Positions 1-10,140 of a DNA stretch of 64,000 bases are shown in pieces. This DNA comes from Catonia carolina (Eukaryota > Arthropoda > Insecta > Hemiptera > Achilidae), in the NCBI GenBank assembly GCA_035578175.1, contig JAQMRL010000006.1, positions 59,437,001 through 59,501,000 on the forward strand, read 5' to 3'. A program made the position numbers and the translations under genes. Below the pieces are notes generated by a model that was given only the letters and a program-made list of their open reading frames with translations, had not been told where the DNA came from and did no database searches. Numbering within the stretch: position 1 is the first letter of the stretch; every line of letters begins with the position of its first letter.

Positions 1-818
1 TTTCATGTCGATTTTACGAATCAAGTTTTCACCGAATATGCCATACGTTTTCAGGCCCCTTGAACTGAAAAAAAATATGTTTTTAGCGATTAGTGTGTGA
101 GAGTGTGTGAATAAAACATCTCAAGAACGAAATATCGTAAGAAGTTGAAACGTTTAATTTAAGTTATGTACTACTAGAGAACCTGACATGACAAATTTTC
201 ATCAAAATCGGTCAACCGGAAGTAGTAGGTTATTCGTGCAATTTTCTCAAAAATGCCTCTTAGGATTTTTTAAATCGACTCATTAACTGCATTCTTATTC
301 CCTACAAAATAGAGTAAATGCCATGTCTGCTGAAATTCCTGGGTAGGCTGTACTTATGTAGTAAAAAATGTTTTTCTTTTTTAAGATTGTGGCTTTAATA
401 TGCATTTTAGGGAAAAGTATATACCCTGTAATTAAAATTGTAAAAAACTTTTAAAAAAAACCTAAAACTTTTATTTCAAACATTATTTTTTACAACGCTT
501 AAGTTAGCGTCAATTAGTAAAGTTCTGAAAATTGCTCATTAAAATCGATAAAAACGGGAAATTTTAAGATTGCGGCCTTAGTAGGGCTATTGTTTTTGAA
601 ACGTATAGTAAACTAAAAAAAATCTATTACAACTCGTATTTTAAGTATATTTTTTACACAGCTTAATTTAGCATTAATTAGCGATATCCCGTACTTTTAA
701 ATCAAACAGAGGTTGATTTTCATTCTGCGTCATTCACTCATGATTAAAATTAGGTTATATTTCATTTTTAAAATTGGCAAGAGAAAGCGTCTGAGTGTAT
801 CACACCAGCTTTTTAATT
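1..818 (+). repeat. AT-rich ~1-kb dispersed repeat, copy cut by window start
   Basis: Non-coding repeat that recurs, usually in pieces, at 18690-18890, 26172-27169 (minus), 29095-29312 (minus), 36503-36615 (minus) and 47139-48640. Shared landmarks are a GT-rich stretch, a segment reading tcaaaatcggtcaaccggaa, and a plus-strand end with ggcaagagaaag followed by gtgagtgt..cacaccag. No coding frame is shared between copies, so this looks like a non-autonomous element or an old satellite-like unit. The family's affiliation is unknown to me. Confidence 0.6.
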
Positions 819-1324
819 TTTGGAGAGCCAAAATTCAGCACATTTGTGTTTTAGGGGTTGAACAGAAAAACTTAAATATTTCTATTTTGAAGGAGGAAAG
901 AAACGTGACTACTCTAAATATTAGTCATTTTACGTGAAGAGAACAAAACAGCCTGCTTGAATTAAGCAGGGTTAAGTATCAATAAAAATAAATCTGGGAT
1001 TACGACGAGCTCATAGCTGAAGAACATAAAAAAATGGTATAGCTGGTTCTCTATCAATTTATTTAGAGCAAAGGTGTCCAAATTGTCATTATAAGAGCCA
1101 ACCTATATGAGGAGAAGAGCCTCCAAAAAAAGAAGAACAATTAAGTGAAACCATAAACGCGAAATCTAAAATTATATTTTGGTTGTGTTGGATTTAAAAA
1201 AACTCGATTTCAAAAATTGTTACCTAATTTAATCCCAAATAGAGTTATCCGATTAAACTATTCCGAAATGTTCAAGTATTGCACGTTGTTGTTTTCTGCA
1301 AGCTTTAGAAAGTTTTTATTTTGT
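819..1324. other. Unassigned AT-rich DNA
   Basis: No coding frame or known repeat recognised. A short hairpin (cctgctt/aagcagg) lies near 952-970. Confidence 0.4.
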
Positions 1325-1595
1325 GTTGTTTAGGTCATCAGCCGAAAGGCTGGTTTGAACCGCTAGAGGCTTTACTAGGTAAAACGAGGAGTAAGGTTTT
1401 TTACAATTGTCTTCCTCACTGAGTGGAAAAGTATGCTTATCAGCATGCCAGACCCTCTGAAACGCATCCACTTTCCACCCTGCAAATGACACCTTTATTT
1501 CTTCACCACTGGGTCTGGCTATATAAAAAAATTCATTACTCTCAGAGGAGATAACTCTTGACTAGCGTATTTTACACATCTACCTTTTTATCTTA
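1325..1595 (+). repeat. Hairpin SINE, copy 1 (3' part missing)
   Basis: Starts with tgttgtttaggtcatcag, followed by a perfect 5-bp stem CAGCC/GGCTG closed by a GAAA loop (1339-1352) and ggtttgaacc. About ten other copies lie in this window. The downstream part of the full-length copy at 7714-8105 is missing here. Confidence 0.7.
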
Positions 1596-2506
1596 GACGG
1601 CAACAAAGAAGTTTTATGTAACTTGACAGTTCATCTAATTTTAAAAATAAGATTATAGTAAATATTTTGTCTCGCCTATTCGGTAGGCTATAATATTTTA
1701 TATAAAATATTATAAATAGCTATCTTGTCTAGAAATGGACTTAAATTTACCGCCTTAAGGTTCGGTCCAGCGGTATAACTTTAAATGTACTTCTATACCC
1801 AATTTTTTTAATCTATGCGACTATATATATTTTAAAATAAATTGGCTAGGTTTTGGTCGCCTGAACCGGTTTGAGTGTCCACCGTTTCTACGTTCAACCA
1901 ATCTCTTTTCTATGTATAACAATGGCTTGCAGATCAAACATTTAAAATTTTAAACATTGCATGGTCACAGAGAAATTGAAATGCTAACCGCATGGCGGTC
2001 GTTGGTCGTAAAGATAGGCAGTCACCTCAGAGGCTTAAAAAAAACTGGGCCTCAAGAAAAGTAAAAACGGTACTGAAAAATATTGGCTGTAAATAGGGGT
2101 GATCGCTGGATAGAAGTAGTGGTGGTTAAGTAAGGTTTAATTAGATGTAAGCTGATTAGCAGGAATGGAAAACAGGGTTTTTGGCAAAATTTGGCAATGT
2201 TCCCACCAAAGTATGAACAACATCTTGTATATAATTCAATATTACTTGAATGTTTTTTTCAAGAAGAAGAGAAGAAGAAAGAGAATTAAAAATTTGCAAC
2301 GTCACCGCCGGAAAAGCAGTACCACCGAAACTTTAACTTAGTTATTTTGTTATTCACTTCACAAAATCTCATTACCGTTTTTATTAATTTTCATTTTTTT
2401 TGATTTTTTTCAGAATTTTTTCATAAAAAGCACCCTATAAAAAAATTAAAAATTATTTAAATCCGTTCGATAGAACTCTGTATTTTGTAAACAAAATTTC
2501 CGTTTT
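1596..2506. other. Unassigned DNA, possible RTE tail at its right end
   Basis: No clear gene. A GAA-rich tract at about 2262-2285 resembles the GAA-type 3' tails of the RTE copies elsewhere in the window. The 200 bases before it could be a very decayed RT end, but I cannot show this. Confidence 0.25.
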
Positions 2507-2518
2507 AGATAAGGTACA
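2507..2518. repeat. Left TSD of jockey copy
   Basis: agataaggtaca, identical to 5024-5035. Confidence 0.9.
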
Positions 2519-2519
2519 G

Positions 2520-4766
2520 TGGGGATCAAGGATTATCAATCCACGAGGCCGAGCACTACTAAAGGCTATCCTAGAGAACCACCTTGATATTCATTCCACT
2601 GGAACACCTACATACTGGCCTTCAGCAAATAGTAAATTACCTGACCTTCTCGACTTCTTTATTTCAAAAGGCGTTTCTCATCTCCATTCTTCAATTTCGC
2701 CCTTAGATGATTTGTCGTCCGATCACTCGCCGGTTTTACTTGTTCTTTCTGACCAACCTACGGAAATTCCCATTAAACCTTCTTTAACAGCTGGAGTTAT
2801 GAACTGGGATATGTTTCGAGAATCACTTCAACCTTCACTCAACTTACATCTCCCGTTAAAAAATTCAGTTGACGTAGAATCTGCGGTTGAGCACTTCACG
2901 ACGATGTTACAAGTTGCAGCATGGAACTCCTCGACTCCCCTTCAACATAAGGTGGAGAGAAAACATTGCTATCCACATTACATAAGAAAATTAATTGCTG
3001 AGAAGAGGCAAGCTAGAAGACAATGGCAAAACTCAAGACTACCTACTGATAAAACACGACTCAATCAACTTACGAATACCTTGAAATCTATCATACGTAC
3101 AGTGAAAAATGAAAATCTAGAAAATCGTGTTAGGAACCTGAATACGAAAGATGGAAGTCTATGGAAAGAAACCGGTAAACTCCTACGCTATACTCCTCAC
3201 TGCCCTCCTCTTCGGAAACTGGACAACACATGGGCAAAATCTGACAATGAAAAAGCCATCCTATTTGCTGAACACTTGGAAAAGACGTTCCAACCACATG
3301 GTGATACTTTACCAGCTTTTACAAAATTAATAGAAGATAAAGTATCTTCACCTTTACAGTTGTGTCTACCTCCACTCAATTTTACTGACCAAGAAATAAA
3401 GACTGCAATTACTCAATTGCCACTAAAAAAATCTCCTGGATATGATTTGATAACGGCTGAAGTACTACGTGAACTGCCACAAGCAGGAATAACTCTAATT
3501 ACGCAAATTTTTAATGCTATTTTGCGGACCACCCACTTTCCTATACAGTGGAAATTTTCACAAGTTATCATGTTTCATAAAGAAAATAAACCAATCCACG
3601 AACCATCTTCTTACAGGCCCATCAGTTTACTTTCAACAGTTTCAAAATTATTCGAAAAACTTTTACTCCCAAGACTGCTTATATTTGTAGAAGACCAAGG
3701 TATAATCCCTAATCATCAATTTGGGTTCCGTCGACGGCACAGCACAATTCATCAACTACACAGAATCGTTGATCAAATTGCCTCTGGCTTTGAACAAAAA
3801 AAATATGTAAGTGCCGTCTTCTTTGATGTTTGCGCAGCGTTTGATAAAGTTTGGCATCAAGGTCTGCGATATAAATTAAGAAAATTCTTGCCAGATGCCT
3901 ATTTCTTAATCATCAGCTCCTTTTTAACGGACAGATTTTTTCAAGTAAAACATAACACGGCTCTGTCTGACTACAAACAAATCGTCGCTGGTGTTCCACA
4001 AGGATCAATCTTGTCGCCACTGCTTTACAGCATCTATACATCAGATCTACCTGCATCTGCTAACACCACCTTAGCGACTTATGCTGACGATACAGTCATC
4101 CTTTCTTCTGATGTAAAGCCAGAAGCAGCAAGTAATAATTTACAAAGTCACATTAACTTTTTAAATTATTGGTTAAAAATCTGGAGGATCCAATTCAACG
4201 CTTCAAAATCAGTGCATGTCACCTTTTCTCTCCGGAAAGGCGAATGTCCTCAACTATTCCTCGACAATAAACCGATACCACAACGACAAAAAGTTAAATA
4301 CCTTGGACTTCACTTTGACAAGAGACTCACCTGGGCGACTCATATAAAAACCAAAAGACTGACTTTGAACTCCAAATTGAAAGAACTATTTCGACTACTT
4401 GGACGCCGCTCTTCACTGACTCTAAAATCTAAACTATTACTATACAAAGTTTATCTCAAACCAATATGGACCTATGGACTACAAATTTATGGCACAGCTA
4501 AACCGAGCAATCTACAAAAATTACAAGCCTTTCAGTCAAAATGCCTACGTTTAATCACCTGCGCACCTTTTTATGTCAACAACAAAATTCTACATGACGA
4601 CCTTAATATTCCGTTCATAAGTGAAGTAGTTAAGTCCAGCTACAGTGTTTTTCACAGAAAATTGCATGATCACCCCAACGAATTAATCACCAAACTATCG
4701 GATGCATCACTACCAGGAAATCCGCAGCGCAGGTTGAAACGTCAATGGGCCAGAGATCTTCTATAA
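2520..4766 (+). CDS. Jockey ORF2 remnant: end of endonuclease plus reverse transcriptase
   Basis: Open frame of about 748 codons that enters the element in frame at 2520 with no native start codon. A TTG at 2712 is only an internal codon. The first ~65 residues are the C-terminal end of an APE-type endonuclease: TYWPSAN, then PDLLDFF, then the SDHSPV motif. The RT follows, with SYRPISLLS, FGFRRRHST, FFDVCAAFD (first catalytic Asp), GVPQGSILSPLLY and YADD at 4080-4091. The C-terminus contains LKPIWTYGLQIYG and ends RRLKRQWARDLL. The protein would prime reverse transcription on nicked target DNA in the nucleus. No internal stop is present, but most of the endonuclease and all of ORF1 are missing, so the copy cannot be autonomous. 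It resembles the larger jockey copy at 37704-40840 throughout and belongs to the same lineage. Confidence 0.93.
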   Translation, partial: WGSRIINPRGRALLKAILENHLDIHSTGTPTYWPSANSKLPDLLDFFISKGVSHLHSSISPLDDLSSDHSPVLLVLSDQPTEIPIKPSLTAGVMNWDMFRESLQPSLNLHLPLKNSVDVESAVEHFTTMLQVAAWNSSTPLQHKVERKHCYPHYIRKLIAEKRQARRQWQNSRLPTDKTRLNQLTNTLKSIIRTVKNENLENRVRNLNTKDGSLWKETGKLLRYTPHCPPLRKLDNTWAKSDNEKAILFAEHLEKTFQPHGDTLPAFTKLIEDKVSSPLQLCLPPLNFTDQEIKTAITQLPLKKSPGYDLITAEVLRELPQAGITLITQIFNAILRTTHFPIQWKFSQVIMFHKENKPIHEPSSYRPISLLSTVSKLFEKLLLPRLLIFVEDQGIIPNHQFGFRRRHSTIHQLHRIVDQIASGFEQKKYVSAVFFDVCAAFDKVWHQGLRYKLRKFLPDAYFLIISSFLTDRFFQVKHNTALSDYKQIVAGVPQGSILSPLLYSIYTSDLPASANTTLATYADDTVILSSDVKPEAASNNLQSHINFLNYWLKIWRIQFNASKSVHVTFSLRKGECPQLFLDNKPIPQRQKVKYLGLHFDKRLTWATHIKTKRLTLNSKLKELFRLLGRRSSLTLKSKLLLYKVYLKPIWTYGLQIYGTAKPSNLQKLQAFQSKCLRLITCAPFYVNNKILHDDLNIPFISEVVKSSYSVFHRKLHDHPNELITKLSDASLPGNPQRRLKRQWARDLL

Positions 4767-5023
4767 AGTGATTTATTTTATTTTTCTTTCTTCTTTTGTT
4801 TCTTATGTTGTTATTTATCATTCATGTATCATGAACTTTATTTCACAGAACATATACCAATGGGTATCACTGTTCTTTTTCATTTATTTATTTTTATTTT
4901 TTATTTTTTATTTTTTTTTCCTTGTCATCCTTTGTTTACTGTCATCTAATTTGCTCGTTGTATCGTAGTATATAGTTGCAAATAAAGTTATTAAAGTTAA
5001 AAAAAAAAAAAAAAAAAAAAAAA
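4767..5023 (+). other. Jockey 3' UTR with polyadenylation signal and poly(A)
   Basis: T-rich 3' UTR with AATAAA at 4981-4986 and poly(A) from about 5000 to 5023. Short T-rich reading frames here are not genes. Confidence 0.8.
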
Positions 5024-5035
5024 AGATAAGGTACA
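5024..5035. repeat. Right TSD of jockey copy
   Basis: agataaggtaca, identical to 2507-2518. Confidence 0.9.
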
Positions 5036-5070
5036 TTAGACCACATTTTAAATTTGCATTTAAATTTATT

Positions 5071-5488
5071 AGATATATCGAGACATATTCAACGCAACAT
5101 ACAACTAACTCATTACACACAAAGACAATTGATCACATAAATCCAAATGTCCAATCTCTTTCAACTAACAATCTCCCTGTTAACAGACGACTGAAACGAA
5201 GGTGGAATAGGGTTCTTCTCCGACCACCATAAAAATAACAAAAATAAACATTGCAATTTAACTTGTCATGCCTGTTTCATTTCATAAAATAGAAAATCAT
5301 CCATTATAGTTTATAAATCATCATTAAAAATTGACACCACATTCCTTGAAACATTTCACGCCGAAATCGGTCTCTTGATCGATTCACACTCCCGCCATTC
5401 CTCATTTATTCCATCTCATGTACTAGTTGTGCTTTAAAAATTGTACAGTTGTAAATAAAAATAAAATTGAAGCCAAAAAAAGATATAT
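5071..5488 (+). mobile_element. Second jockey-type copy, severely 5'-truncated (~400 bp)
   Basis: The element 5079-5480 is bounded by agatatat on both sides (5071-5078 and 5481-5488), a short possible TSD. It contains the last ~50 codons of a jockey ORF2, a 3' UTR and an A-rich end. It sits 36 bp downstream of the first jockey copy. Confidence 0.65.
5079..5232 (+). pseudogene. Jockey ORF2 C-terminal tail
   Basis: In-frame tail of about 50 codons. It includes DHINPNVQSLS and NRRLKRRWNRVLL before TAA at 5230-5232, matching the ends of the ORF2 copies at 4766 (RRLKRQWARDLL) and 37906 (RRLRRKWSRDLL). No RT catalytic residue is included. Divergence from both other copies points to a separate jockey subfamily. 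Confidence 0.7.
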
Positions 5489-5490
5489 GA

Positions 5491-6112
5491 AATAAATATT
5501 CTAAAATTTATTACGAAGGGACCTCAGAAAAAAAATTATAAATATAAGCATTTAAATTTATTCGTTGATTCATCTGAAAATTAGAGGCTTAAGAAAATAT
5601 TTGACCTTCATTTGTCTATTATTTCTAAACGGTCTATAGTACATCCTCCTGTTATCTTTACATAAAAATGACCGGTAGCTGGTTTTTAAGCTACAGTAAT
5701 CATCAGTTCCAGCAGTAGCTATAACCAAAGAACTATCAGACGGTTCTGGAAATAGTTGTTACCAATCTTTTTTTCTTTTTCTTCTTATTTCTAGTGTGTC
5801 GGTTTCTGGTGCACTCGCCGTTTAACGTAATCGTCCCTATTAACATTATTATAGTGAACTACCTATTTTCTCTCCCTTCTATTCTTATTCTATATATTTT
5901 TAAAAAAAACCGTGTCATCTTTTCCGACATTATTATTTAAAACTTAACCAAAGAAGATATTAGATTACATTTCTGTTTTACATATTTCGGTTATTTTTTT
6001 AGTTACCTAATTTAAAGTCTTATTTACTCTTCAGGTTTTTAGTGACTTCTATACTTACGGTGCGGATTCGGTAGATATTAACATGTAATAATTTACAAAT
6101 CTTTTTGATTAC
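5491..6112. other. Unassigned DNA
   Basis: No gene or repeat recognised. Confidence 0.4.
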
Positions 6113-6178
6113 TTAAGGGAAGACTGTACTTTGTATCCCGCCAATGGTAAATTAGCTGTTTGTAGGTACATTTTTCAT

Positions 6179-7024
6179 CTTCTTCTTAGCGTGCCTGTCC
6201 GGTTCGAACGCTGGCTGTCATCATGGCTATCTTGGTCTTGTCATCTGCAATGCGGAACAGTTGAGCCGAGCTTTTCCCATACCAGTCTCTCAGGTTAGCA
6301 AGCCAGGATATTCTTCTTCGGCCTGGCTGTCTTCTACCATCCAGTCTTCCCTGCAGGATGCGCTGCAACAGTTCGTATCTACCGTGGTTCCTCATAATAT
6401 GACCGAGGTATTGCAACTTGCGACACTTAATGGTGTTTATTACCTCTGGTTCCTTGTTCATCCGACGCAGTACCTCAATGTTGGTCACCCTATCTGTCCA
6501 TGGTATCCTCAGCATTCTTCTGTACACCCAAAGTTCGAAGGCTTCAAGTTTAGTAGTGGTCGCCCTCGTCAACGTCCAAGACTCTACTCCGTACAGAAGA
6601 ACGGAAAACACGTAACACCGCAAGAGTCGCAACTTAGTGCCCATAGTGAGATCATGACTCTTAAACGCCGAACTCATTGCGTTGAAAACACTCCTTGCCT
6701 TACCAATACGGCACTTGATCTCTTGTGAGTTTTCCCAGGCTTCATTGATAATAGTGCCCAAATACGGATACCATGCTACACGCTCAATTCTTGCATGTTT
6801 TATATATAGGTCTACACCAGTTATCGGTCCCCTGCTAATTACCATTAATTTGGTTTTCACGATGTTGATGTCCAGGCCATACTTCTCGCTCACTTCTGTT
6901 ATCCTGTTCATCAGTCTTTGCAGTCCCTCTATTGTATCAGCGAATACAATCGTGTCATCTGCATATCGTAGATTATTCAGTTTGACACCGTTCACTGAGA
7001 TACCCTCTTCCACATCCTGCACAT
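6179..7024 (-). mobile_element. RTE-like non-LTR retrotransposon, 5'-truncated, 10-bp TSD
   Basis: Flanked by catttttcat at 6169-6178 and 7025-7034. Its 3' end on the minus strand is a short GAAGAAG tail, as in the full-length RTE copy at 50904. The insertion point is confirmed by the paralogous unoccupied repeat near 42984-43000. Confidence 0.9.
6186..7024 (-). pseudogene. RTE-like reverse transcriptase, C-terminal part
   Basis: Open from the truncated 5' end to TAA at 6186-6188. It includes LNNLRYADDTIVFA (catalytic YADD intact), a TKLMVISRG segment, LLYGVESWTLT, EAFELWVYRRMLRIPWTDRV and GHIMR, and ends near ASVRTGQAR. The N-terminal half of the RT, the first catalytic Asp and the endonuclease are absent. 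An ATG at 7034 appears to start an 282-codon frame, but it lies in the TSD: the first codons are host sequence duplicated on insertion, so there is no authentic start. The frame has no internal stop, so it is recent or short enough to have escaped them. It is the same lineage as 50913-53898 but clearly diverged from it. Confidence 0.9.
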
Positions 7025-7345
7025 CATTTTTCATAGAATCGGTAAAATATAGGGAAATGAAACTTTACTTAGTGTCAGATTTCTTCTCGAGCTACTGACA
7101 ATTTTTCAATTTAATCTTTGGACCATACCAATTCTTTTTAAAATTATGAATAACATAATATTTTTACAAATTGTTTTCCACGTGTTTTGCGTATTACTAA
7201 TTTTTGGAGCTTCTGAGGAAGTCATAAAAGTGCCGGTATATGTGGATGTACAAAATAATTAACTGGTAAAAATTTCAGCCTGGTAGGTTTATTGGTTTCT
7301 GAGAAAAAAGGTAACTTAGTGTTATAAATCTAAATTTACGGGAAA

Positions 7346-7700
7346 AGGTAAGAAACAAGAAAGCACAAATCAAAAACAATATGTACACAAACAAGTAGAT
7401 TTACCCATCAACAGTTGTTTAGAAAGCTGAACCAACAGCTGGGAATAATAAAATCCGTGATGCAGATATTTTAAAAACTAAAATTCTCTTTGCACTAAAA
7501 CGAGCAATATAAAATTATGAAAAAATATTCGGTCTTCGTAACATGATAATTTTTCTGTGTAAACCTGATAAAAACTTAATTTTTTCATGAAAAATATTTT
7601 TTTGACGTAATTTAATATTTTTCTGGTAGACTTAGGCCTAAACTATTAAAAAACATAAAATCACAATTTTGAATTGAAACCATCGTGCAATCTCCTCTTA
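7346..7700. other. Unassigned AT-rich DNA
   Basis: No gene or repeat recognised. Confidence 0.4.
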
Positions 7701-8118
7701 ATGAAAAACCTGTTGTTGTTTAGGTCAACAGCCGAAAGGCTGGTTTGAACCTCTAGAGGTTTTACTAAGTAAAAACGAGGAGTGAGGTGGTTTACTGTTG
7801 CATTCCTTACTGAGTTGAACGAGTATGCTTATCAGCATGCCAGGCCCTCCGAAAAGCATTCACTTTCCACCTTGTAAATGACACCTTCACTTGATTCATC
7901 AGAGGGTCTGGCTGTATAGTGAAATTCATTACTCTCAGAGGAGATATCTGTGACTAGTGTCTTTTACACCTCTACCTCTTCTGTTCTTAAATAATTCAGT
8001 CATATAATTGGCTGACTATGTGATAAGAAACAGAACTATTTTTGTAGCCCTGGAACCAACAGATCGAGTGCAATTAATTTAACACTCCACCTGCCCGTTA
8101 TGGGCATGAAAAACCTGT
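7701..8118 (+). mobile_element. Hairpin SINE, copy 2, full length with 13-bp TSD
   Basis: The element 7714-8105 (392 bp) is flanked by perfect direct repeats atgaaaaacctgt (7701-7713 and 8106-8118). It begins tgttgtttaggtcaacag, has the GAAA-capped stem CAGCC/GGCTG, ggtttgaacc, internal landmarks atgcttatcagcatgcc and gaaattcattactctcagag, and ends cccgttatgggc. There is no coding capacity. The long, variable TSD (another copy has 10 bp) indicates retrotransposition rather than a cut-and-paste element. There is no poly(A) tail. An upstream pol III box A is not evident, so the RNA ancestor is uncertain. Confidence 0.85.
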
Positions 8119-8293
8119 ATTCAACATGTTTGTCGACAATTAATTAAATCCAACATTTTTGAGGACCAAATTTTTAGTTAAAATAAAAATACAGCGAATT
8201 AATAGTGAATTTTTGTATTATTTAATAAGTAGTGGTAAGAAAAAGTTATCAACATAAAGTAGTGTGGAATTAAAATTTTTTAACAAATAATAT
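8119..8293. other. Unassigned short AT-rich spacer
   Basis: Nothing recognised. Confidence 0.4.
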
Positions 8294-8480
8294 TGTGACA
8301 CTTATCTCTAAGGTTCGTTTCGGGATCTTGGTAAATTAAATAATTAACACTCTTAAGTTTAAAATTACGAGTACACAACTAAAAATTGCAATTAAATAAG
8401 CGACTAAAATCTAAAATTAAATTACTTAATAAGTAATAAACTAATTTTAAATAACTAATATAATATACTAATATACTAAT
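8294..8480 (-). repeat. LTR fragment, U5 side
   Basis: The sequence from tgtgacacttatctctaagg through about 8480 matches the left part of the solo LTR at 47351-48052. Similarity fades by about 8480 and no opposite LTR end is visible. No primer-binding site follows on the minus strand. Confidence 0.6.
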
Positions 8481-8656
8481 ATAATATATAAATAGGCAAA
8501 ATATATGCTTTTCAATATATATACAGATGCTACTAATACTGTGGGTGTAGATTAGCCTGAAAAGTGACCACAAAAAAATTGAACATGATAACTGTAGTAG
8601 GTTTTGAGAAAATGTTCCTTACATTAACATTACGGAGATAGGCATTCCGGGTACCC

Positions 8657-9233
8657 TTAACCCTTTATAGGTCTTTGGTATGTATACGTACCACTAGCAA
8701 TAAGGTCGATTTTAATGCAGTTAAGGTCGAGTAAGCTATGCAGTTGAACCTTATTGACATTTTAATGGTTTTATAGATGTTTTCTGGTAAGTAGGCTATC
8801 CACATTTTGAAATTAGCGCGCAGTGACCATTTGCGTGGTGAGTCGCACGATTGTGGTAAGGATTCATATCAGCGTATGAAACCGTGTTGTTTTTGTTGTT
8901 AATTTTGTACAGTGCTTAAAAAAATCGCGTTTTTTTACAGGAAAGCAAGCATTCATGCTAATATATTGTTAAGATAAGCTATTCTACAAATTTTTTGGTT
9001 ATATTGTACTACAAGTTGGTTTAATAATCATTCTTACCACTAAACATTATGTGATTTCCATTTCAATAAACGTTCCTTGGCAAGTATACTTACTAGGGCT
9101 TGATATATAAAAAAATCTTATATATCTTAATGTTCTGGCACTAGAAATACATTATTCAAGTCCCTATAAAGCAAAATTTAACATTTTACAACATGTATAT
9201 TTTTTCCCGTAGTACTGGCCTATAAAGGGTTAA
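8657..9233. mobile_element. piggyBac-like MITE (TTAA ends)
   Basis: Bounded by TTAA at 8657-8660 and 9230-9233. The termini are inverted: CCCTTTATAGGTC on the left and GGCCTATAAAGGG on the right, 12 of 13 positions matching. TTAA duplication with a CCC..GGG 13-bp inverted end is the hallmark of piggyBac-class transposons. The 569-bp interior has no transposase frame, so it would need an enzyme in trans. Confidence 0.8.
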
Positions 9234-10140
9234 GTTATAATAATTTATTAAATGGTTTACCCTACGTTGCTTAATTTCTCCTTTTATGAAGAGGGCAAGT
9301 TTAAATCGTGCAATAAATATTTCATTGGTTACGTAAATAGGGCTCCAGTAATCTTTGATTGAAAGCACGTTCTTAAATTAATATAAAATATTGTTGGTTG
9401 AATTAATTTACTGTTGTAGTTGTACTAAATAATAAATAAAAATTCTTCATGGAATCAAAAAATATTTCTACTACGTCAGAGTATTGTTGTGTTTTGTAGC
9501 CCAACAGTCTAGCTTGGTTTGCAGATTCTTTCTACTGCAACTACAATGAACAATGTAGGGTAAAAAGTATGTTCTTTGCTAGAAACAGAACTCTGTAATG
9601 TATATGTTTAGTGGTAAAATTAAACTATAAACCGCCTTCTACTTACTGTAGGTACTACTTATTTATTTCTTCTTTTACTTCATGCACACTAGCTATCTTC
9701 AATACTTAAACACAGAAAACTGGACAACGTGCAGGTACATTACATTATATATAAAACAATGGAATTCCTTGCTACTGTTTACCGCTTTTAAATTTACATT
9801 GTTACTCGATAAATCATAAAATTTCTGATCGTTTTTCTATCTCAACATCACTCTTTTCTGAACTGCTGTATTTTTTTTATAACCTCTAACATTCCAATGC
9901 ATCAGTTTTAACTATTTTACTTTCTATCGATATAGTATAACTAGGAATTGTACAACCGTGGAAACCATTCCAACATTTTGAAATACAAAATATAAAATAC
10001 AGAGTGATTTTTTTTTAGTCTTGTTAATATCATGTTAATGATAATTGTTAATATCTGGTCATTTTTTCTAAGAAAGGGAAATTTTGTTTTGTAAGACGAA
10101 ATTGATAGCCCTACTCAACTGGTATAGATACGACAGTGTG
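9234..10140. other. Unassigned AT-rich DNA
   Basis: No gene recognised. A minus-strand MHWNVRGYKKN-like peptide near 9870-9910 was considered and rejected as endonuclease evidence. Confidence 0.35.

Larger units (their letters stand above)
2507..5035 (+). mobile_element. Jockey-type non-LTR retrotransposon, 5'-truncated, with 12-bp TSD
   Basis: The element proper is 2519-5023. It is flanked by perfect 12-bp direct repeats agataaggtaca (2507-2518 and 5024-5035) and ends in a poly(A) run from about 5000, preceded by AATAAA at 4981. The left end falls inside the endonuclease domain, so the copy is 5'-truncated, the usual outcome of incomplete target-primed reverse transcription. The perfect TSD and long poly(A) suggest a fairly young insertion. 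Confidence 0.93.
6113..7345 (+). repeat. 390-bp repeat, split by an RTE insertion
   Basis: Left part 6113-6178 and right part 7025-7345 align in order with the uninterrupted copy at 42935-43324. Shared segments include actttgtatcccg, agggaaatgaaacttta, ctcgagctactgaca and acgggaaaaggta. Non-coding and of unknown class. Confidence 0.75.

Noticed and set aside
4768..5120. Short hydrophobic frames after the first jockey copy
   Set aside because: They lie in its T-rich 3' UTR and poly(A)/poly(T).
9840..9940. Minus-strand MHWNVRGYKKN as the start of a LINE endonuclease
   Set aside because: Only about ten residues resemble the W-N motif; no E, GD.N or SDH motifs follow.
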